Of a stretch of DNA of 64,000 nt, positions 59,929 through 64,000 are shown piece by piece. This stretch comes from Streptomyces mesophilus (GTDB taxonomy: Bacteria; Actinomycetota; Actinomycetes; Streptomycetales; Streptomycetaceae). The stretch lies in NCBI RefSeq assembly GCF_011044995.1, contig NZ_JAAKZW010000004.1, forward strand, positions 103,494 through 167,493, read 5' to 3'. Position 1 is the first letter of the stretch. Each line of letters starts with the position of its first letter. The notes under the pieces were generated by a model. It was not told the origin of the DNA. It made no database searches and saw only the letters and a list, made by a program, of their open reading frames with translations. The position numbers were made by a program, and so were the translations under genes.

Positions 59929-61279
59929 CGGGTGAGCCTCCTGGGACGGGACCGACAAGTGCGCGGGAACAGACCTACTGGTGCACAGCGGCGCGCATGC
60001 GAACCCCAAGTCAACTTCTCGTCCCTGAACAGACCGAGCTTGTCACTCGGTGTTTGCCGGGCGTTGATTGCAAGTGGAGCGCGGCTGGCTGCGGCGTGGG
60101 TCCCCTGCGTCCGGTACGGTGGTCGGTCGCCGTACTGGGGCGATTGACTGCGCCCCGCTGCCACACAGCATCACCACGTACGGAGATGTTGCGGGAGCCA
60201 TTGTGGTCCGCGTGCTGCACGGTCCCGCAGGACCGGCACACGAACTTTGCTTGATTCACCCTGTTTGTACGGTGGGTGTAGCCGCACTCCGAGCACTGGC
60301 GGGAGGTGTTGCGCGGGTCCACGAAGACCACGGGCACACCCACCCGGCGAGCTTTGTACTCGACGAACTTGCCGAGTTGGGCGAATGCCCAGGAGTGCAG
60401 GCGGGACCGCTGGTTTTTCTTGGCCGTGACCCTCTGCCGGATACCGCCCAGGTCCTCTAGGGCAATCCCACGCGAGGTGCGTTCAGCGGTTTCAACGATC
60501 GCCTTTGCGATGCGGTGGTTGGTGTGTGTTGCGTGCCGGGACTCACGGCGACACATCCGCTTGAGCCGGCGCTTCGCAGACTTGGTGCGCTTCTTCTGCA
60601 GTTTCGCCCGCAGCGCCTGCTGCCGTTTGCGGTACCGGTTCAGGCTGCGGCCGGACATGCTGTGGCCGTCGCTGGTGGTCGCGATGTTCACGATCCCCAG
60701 ATCCACACCGAGGAATCCGTTCGGCTCGTATGGCTTCGGTTCGGCGATCTCGATCGTCGCCATCAGGTAGAACTCGCCGTCGCTGCACACCAGATCCGAC
60801 TCGCCGTGACGCGAAGTAAGCAGCACGAGCGCCTGTTCGGAGCTGATGAACTTGATGCCCTTCAACCGGCCGACGATCGTCCAGATGGAGACCGTTCGCT
60901 GTTTGAGGTTCCAGGACAGGATGCGGTCATCGAACGGCTGCGCCGCATCCGCACGAAAGCGGATCGGCTTCGCGAGGGCGCGGATGCGACGTTTGGAGCC
61001 CTCGCGCCCGAGATTGCCCGCCGCGAGGTTCGCGTTGAGCGCGCTGTAGGCGTCGCACACCTTCTTCACGACCCGCACCGCAGCCTGCGCGCCGAGCCGG
61101 AAGTCGGCCCTGAGTCGGTGGTAGACGACGCTTTGCAGCGTGTTGCGTCGCTTCAGGCCGTTCGCGAACGCCACCTCGGACGCCGTGTTTGCAGCCTGAT
61201 TACAGGAGCGCAGAGTCGCCTTGAGTGCCGTCGCCTGGTCGGGTGACGGCAGTAGCTTCACCTGCACTACTAGCTTCAT
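59929..61279 (-). mobile_element. IS605/IS607-type tnpB-only element, ends unresolved
   Basis: Supported only by the tnpB gene; the left end is somewhere in 61280-61510 and the right end in 59929-60010, within 82 bp of the phoD start. GGTCTGTTC occurs twice (near 59966 and 60033), which might mark end structure. Neither end could be proven by eye. Confidence 0.4.
60011..61279 (-). CDS. tnpB: Orphan TnpB transposon-encoded RNA-guided nuclease
   Basis: A 422-aa TnpB of IS200/IS605- or IS607-type elements. RuvC residues are intact: Asp193 in GVDLGI, Glu275 in ALEDLGG and Asp358 in QHADHNGSRN. CSEC/CRSC (329, 332, 348, 351) form the zinc ribbon inside the RuvC fold. ATG 61279 starts the conserved MKLVVQVKLLPS. 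No tnpA or serine recombinase gene is adjacent, so the element cannot move by itself or lost its transposase. By analogy an omega RNA would cover the 3' end of the gene and the sequence below 60011. Element ends not identified. Confidence 0.87.
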   Translation of the reverse strand: MKLVVQVKLLPSPDQATALKATLRSCNQAANTASEVAFANGLKRRNTLQSVVYHRLRADFRLGAQAAVRVVKKVCDAYSALNANLAAGNLGREGSKRRIRALAKPIRFRADAAQPFDDRILSWNLKQRTVSIWTIVGRLKGIKFISSEQALVLLTSRHGESDLVCSDGEFYLMATIEIAEPKPYEPNGFLGVDLGIVNIATTSDGHSMSGRSLNRYRKRQQALRAKLQKKRTKSAKRRLKRMCRRESRHATHTNHRIAKAIVETAERTSRGIALEDLGGIRQRVTAKKNQRSRLHSWAFAQLGKFVEYKARRVGVPVVFVDPRNTSRQCSECGYTHRTNRVNQAKFVCRSCGTVQHADHNGSRNISVRGDAVWQRGAVNRPSTATDHRTGRRGPTPQPAALHLQSTPGKHRVTSSVCSGTRS

Positions 61280-61685
61280 GACCGTCGACGCTACGGCCAA
61301 ATCCCGCACGCGCGAACGACTTTCGTTCGGGTTTGCGCGAACCGGCGATGTGTCGAACATGTGTTGCCCTGTAACCTGTATCGGCGGCACACGCGGCCTC
61401 ATGAGTGGATGGCTCGCATGCGCGGCGCGTCTACAGAGGGCCCTCCCGGATCGGGTGTGTCTGTTGTCCAGCCTGAAGAGGGCCACAGCTTCGCCGAACA
61501 AGGCACATTGACTCCGCCCTCATGAGGCGGCGCTCCAGGCACCGGGGCCCAGGGCCCGCGCGAGGCACAGGGTCCTAGGGTCGCGGCCCGGTCGCCCCAG
61601 GTCGTACGACCAGAGCCCGATGACCTGGTGATCGGTGCCGCATAGGCTGCCCCGCAAGATCGGGAACGACCTGGGGGAGCCCCGC
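61280..61685. other. 406-bp region between tnpB and the VOC gene
   Basis: No convincing gene. It should contain the left end of the tnpB element and promoters for both flanking divergent genes. A short hairpin CGAACG/CGTTCG lies near 61314-61330. Nothing else recognised. Confidence 0.4.
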
Positions 61686-62096
61686 ATGACCATCGACGGC
61701 CGCAGCCACATCCGTATCGCCCGCCCGTCCCTGGACCTCGCCGCCGCGGAGAGGTTCTACGTGGACGGGCTCGGCCTGAGCGTGGTCTGGCGCACCGAGG
61801 GCGACCACGGTCCCGGCGCCCACGACCTGCTGATGCTCGGTCGGCCGGACGCAGACTGGCACTTGGAGCTCGTCCACGACGCGGAGCACCCGGTCGCCCC
61901 GCGCCCCACCGAGGAGGACCTCCTCGTGCTCTACCTGGACGGACCGGTTCCGCAGGAGCTCATCGCCCGGATCGAGGAGCACGGCGGCAAGCGCGTCCAG
62001 TCGCCGAACCCGTACTGGAACGAATGGGGCGTCACGCTCCAGGACCCCGACGGCTACCGCCTCGTCCTGTGCACCCGCGCCTGGTCCAACTCCTGA
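61686..62096 (+). CDS. VOC-family (glyoxalase/bleomycin-resistance fold) protein
   Basis: A 136-aa protein of one beta-alpha-beta-beta-beta repeat pair: SHIRIARPSLDLAAAERFYVDGLGLSVVWRTEG, LELVHDAEHP, LLVLYLDGPVPQELIARIEEHGGKRVQ and WGVTLQDPDGYRLVLCTRAW. The His near the start and Glu near the end could bind metal, typical of lyases or dioxygenases, but the substrate is unknown. ATG 61686 follows GGGGGAGCC; the upstream in-frame Met (61635) lacks such a site. The membrane-protein gene follows after 25 bp. Confidence 0.86.
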   Translation: MTIDGRSHIRIARPSLDLAAAERFYVDGLGLSVVWRTEGDHGPGAHDLLMLGRPDADWHLELVHDAEHPVAPRPTEEDLLVLYLDGPVPQELIARIEEHGGKRVQSPNPYWNEWGVTLQDPDGYRLVLCTRAWSNS

Positions 62097-62121
62097 ACCG
62101 GGAGCCCTCCGCGATAGCGTC

Positions 62122-62802
62122 ATGCTCATGACGCTCAACTCCGGTGCTTCCACAGCCCTGCCCGATCTCGCGACATCCCCGGGCAAAGGCCGCAGAGCGC
62201 GTCAGGTGACGGACTGGTTCGCGTGGCTGCTGCCCCCGGTGTACCTGGTGGCCACGGCGCTCCTCGTCCAGGCCGAGCTCGTCTCCGACGCCCTGGTCTT
62301 CGGCAACATGGCCACGCCGTTGATCAGCCTCCTGGTCCTCTTCTACGCCTCCACCGGCTGGCATGTCACGCCGTACGAGAAGGACTTGCTGTCCGCGCGC
62401 ACGCTGACCGGCCGCCGGACCCTCGACCTCGCCCGGCTCACCAAGGTCGGCCGGAGCGAGGTCGCGGGCCAGGGCTCCACGGACGACCGGCTCATCCTGA
62501 CGGACGCCCATGGTGTACGGGTCATCGTGAACAAGCTGCGGGGCGGCACCGGGGACGTCGACCGGCTCGTACGCCGCGCGCTTCTGGAACGGCCGATCGA
62601 CGCCGGCGTCGTGGTGTCCGCCCGGGCTGCCGAGCGGCTCGGACTGGAGGACGAGGTGCGCAGGGCCAACAACAAGATGGTGCCCGGCCGCTGCCTGCGC
62701 GGCTGGGTCGTCGGCTGGATGCCGGTCCTGCTCACCCTCGTCTATCTGCCGGTGGGCTTCGGTCTGCTCATCCTCGGCTATCTGGCGGCGGGCAGTCCCT
62801 GA
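62122..62802 (+). CDS. Integral membrane protein with cytosolic domain, unknown function
   Basis: A 226-aa protein. Two transmembrane helices lie near residues 31-50 and 55-75 and another near 200-222, with a soluble middle (about 85-180; LTKVGRSEVAGQGSTDDRLILTDAHGVRVIV). The middle has a PH-like beta pattern. No family was recognised. Its 3' end overlaps the convergent MocR-type gene by 25 bp. It is 25 bp after the VOC gene and likely cotranscribed. Confidence 0.65.
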   Translation: MLMTLNSGASTALPDLATSPGKGRRARQVTDWFAWLLPPVYLVATALLVQAELVSDALVFGNMATPLISLLVLFYASTGWHVTPYEKDLLSARTLTGRRTLDLARLTKVGRSEVAGQGSTDDRLILTDAHGVRVIVNKLRGGTGDVDRLVRRALLERPIDAGVVVSARAAERLGLEDEVRRANNKMVPGRCLRGWVVGWMPVLLTLVYLPVGFGLLILGYLAAGSP

Positions 62803-64000
62803 TCACCGCGATCCGCCTGATCGTTCCGCAGCAGCTGAGCGTTCCGCACCACCTGAGCGAGCAGTCCCACGGCCTCGGCGATCCGCTCCGGCGCCAAGTG
62901 CGCGTATCCGATGACCAGATGCGCCCGGCCGCCGGGCGGGGGAGCGGAGGAGTACGCCTCCAGAGGACGGATGGACAGGCCGAGCTCCGCCGCCCGCTCC
63001 GCAAGCGCGGGACCCGCGCCTGCGCCCGGGGGAAGGGCGGCGATCACATGCAGACCGGCGGCGATCCCCGTCACATCTGTGCCCGGCAGCCACCGCGCGA
63101 GCGCCGCCAACAGGACGTTGCGCCGCTCGCGATACGTCCGCAGACAGCGCCTCAAGTGCCGGTCGTAGTCGCCGCGTTCGATGAACCGCGCGAGCGTTTC
63201 CTGGTCGAGTGCGGGGTTCCCGAGGTCCATGAGGCGTTTGCGGGCCACGATCGCCTCGGTCAGTCCCTCGGGCACGACCACCCAGCCGAGCCGCATCCCG
63301 GGAGCCAGTGACTTGCTGACCGAGCCGGTGTACGCGACGTGGTCCGGGTCGAGGCCCTGCAGGGCGCCCACCGGCGCGCGGTCGTAGCGGAAGTCCCCGT
63401 CGTAGTCGTCCTCGATGACCAGGCCGTCCACCGACCGTGCCCAGTCGAGGAGTTGAGCACGCCGCCGCGCCGAGTAGGCGATCCCCGACGGGAACTGATG
63501 CGAGGGTGTGGCCACCAGCGTGCGCACCCCGTGCTCGCGCAGCAGTGCCAGGTCAGGGCCCTGCGCGTCCAGAGGTATCCGTACGGTCCGCATCCCCGAG
63601 TGGGCGAAGAGCTCCGCGTGTTCGGGGCTGCCCGGGTCCTCCGCGGCCACCGTCCGCTCACCGCGCGCGTACAGGACCAGGCCGAGCAGCGTCATGGCCT
63701 GGGAGACCCCGGAGCAGATCACGACCTGTTCGGGAGAGACGACCACGCCCCTTCTGCGGACGAGGAGTTGGGCCACGGCGGTACGCAGTCGGGGCAGACC
63801 GCGCGGATCCGGGTAGCCGAGCGAGGCGTGGGGCAGTTCGGCGAGCACCCCGCGCTGGGCCGCGGACCAGGCGGAACGCGGGAACAGGGACAGGTCGGGG
63901 ATGCCGGGCAGGAGGCTGAGCCGGGTGTGCGGTGTGGCGCCGCCGCGAGGAGCAGGTGACGGAACGGCTGCTGAGGCCGCCACCGCCCCGCCCACCCAGG
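62778..64000 (-). CDS. MocR/PdxR-type regulator, C-terminal aminotransferase part (partial)
   Basis: The frame is open to the window's right edge, so the N-terminal end is missing. The visible ~405 residues are a fold-type I aminotransferase-like domain: YPDPRGLPRLRTAVAQLL, VVICSGVSQAMTLLGLVL, EDDYDGDFRYDR and YTGSVSKSLAPGMRLGWVV, with the Lys in SVSKSLAP as the PLP anchor. This matches the C-terminal domain of GntR-MocR regulators such as PdxR, which sense PLP or an amino compound. A GntR-type wHTH is expected beyond 64000. Its 3' end overlaps the convergent membrane-protein gene by 25 bp. Confidence 0.82.
   Translation of the reverse strand, partial: WVGGAVAASAAVPSPAPRGGATPHTRLSLLPGIPDLSLFPRSAWSAAQRGVLAELPHASLGYPDPRGLPRLRTAVAQLLVRRRGVVVSPEQVVICSGVSQAMTLLGLVLYARGERTVAAEDPGSPEHAELFAHSGMRTVRIPLDAQGPDLALLREHGVRTLVATPSHQFPSGIAYSARRRAQLLDWARSVDGLVIEDDYDGDFRYDRAPVGALQGLDPDHVAYTGSVSKSLAPGMRLGWVVVPEGLTEAIVARKRLMDLGNPALDQETLARFIERGDYDRHLRRCLRTYRERRNVLLAALARWLPGTDVTGIAAGLHVIAALPPGAGAGPALAERAAELGLSIRPLEAYSSAPPPGGRAHLVIGYAHLAPERIAEAVGLLAQVVRNAQLLRNDQADRGDQGLPAAR

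Overview
The window is very GC-rich, has strong G/C bias at codon third positions, uses GTG and TTG starts, and carries families typical of Streptomyces: two membrane-anchored Ser/Thr kinases, a PucR regulator, a giant LuxR-type (LAL) regulator, a DUF5133 and a DUF6479-like small protein, Tat-exported glycosidases and a SAV_2336-type NTPase locus. It reads as a chromosomal segment of a Streptomyces or close relative. I saw no rRNA, tRNA or CRISPR array. The last gene (a MocR/PdxR-type regulator) runs off the right edge.

Layout. 1-2.3 kb: PucR regulator and a staphylococcal-nuclease-fold endonuclease, convergent. 2.6-6.1 kb: a secreted glycan-degradation pair, GH20 beta-N-acetylhexosaminidase and GH29 alpha-L-fucosidase. 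6.3-8.9 kb: a small accessory cluster (68-aa protein, helical WEEWEQ protein, lysozyme/transglycosylase-like protein with a long helical N-terminus, small membrane protein) that looks like a secreted-effector module. 8.9-14.8 kb: ABM protein, YhgE-like membrane protein, hemerythrin, DUF5133 and an HTH-membrane sensor on the minus strand, then a secreted protein, a CBS-domain protein and a DUF6479-like protein on the plus strand.

15.0-24.9 kb is the most interesting region, all on the minus strand. A four-gene operon (24910 to 17283) encodes a trypsin-co-occurring (Trypco1-like) protein, a trypsin-like protease with a VMAP-type C-terminus, a MoxR AAA+ ATPase and a 1319-aa SAV_2336-type protein. 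The genes are coupled by a 3-nt gap, an ATGA overlap and a 6-nt gap. This is the architecture of MoxR-VMAP NTP-dependent conflict systems. The 1319-aa protein combines a vWA-like domain lacking a canonical MIDAS, a kinase-like domain that has lost its catalytic motifs, a type VII secretion EccC/FtsK-like domain that has lost its Walker A motif, and TPR repeats. Just downstream lie a DoxX-like protein and a membrane-anchored protein with an HEPN-like R-x4-H motif and a zinc ribbon, a possible RNase effector.

25-40 kb: CoA-binding protein, a Tat-exported six-hairpin glycosidase, two Ser/Thr kinases, a Fe-siderophore-type binding protein without a signal peptide, a YigZ/IMPACT protein, a large secreted HExxH metalloprotease and a 1013-aa LAL regulator with two internal tandem repeats. 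40-46.6 kb: a GNAT protein and two DHFR/RibD-like proteins, with a 28-bp promoter-proximal motif in front of two of these genes, then sbcD-sbcC. 46.6-58.3 kb: two Lrp/AsnC regulators each divergent from a sulfur-related gene (rhodanese; Met/Cys PLP lyase), an SDR, a DUF885 metallopeptidase, an ACT-GNAT membrane protein and a DUF6493-SWIM pair. 58.3-64 kb: PhoD phosphatase, an orphan TnpB transposon gene with an intact RuvC triad, a VOC protein, a membrane protein and the partial MocR regulator.
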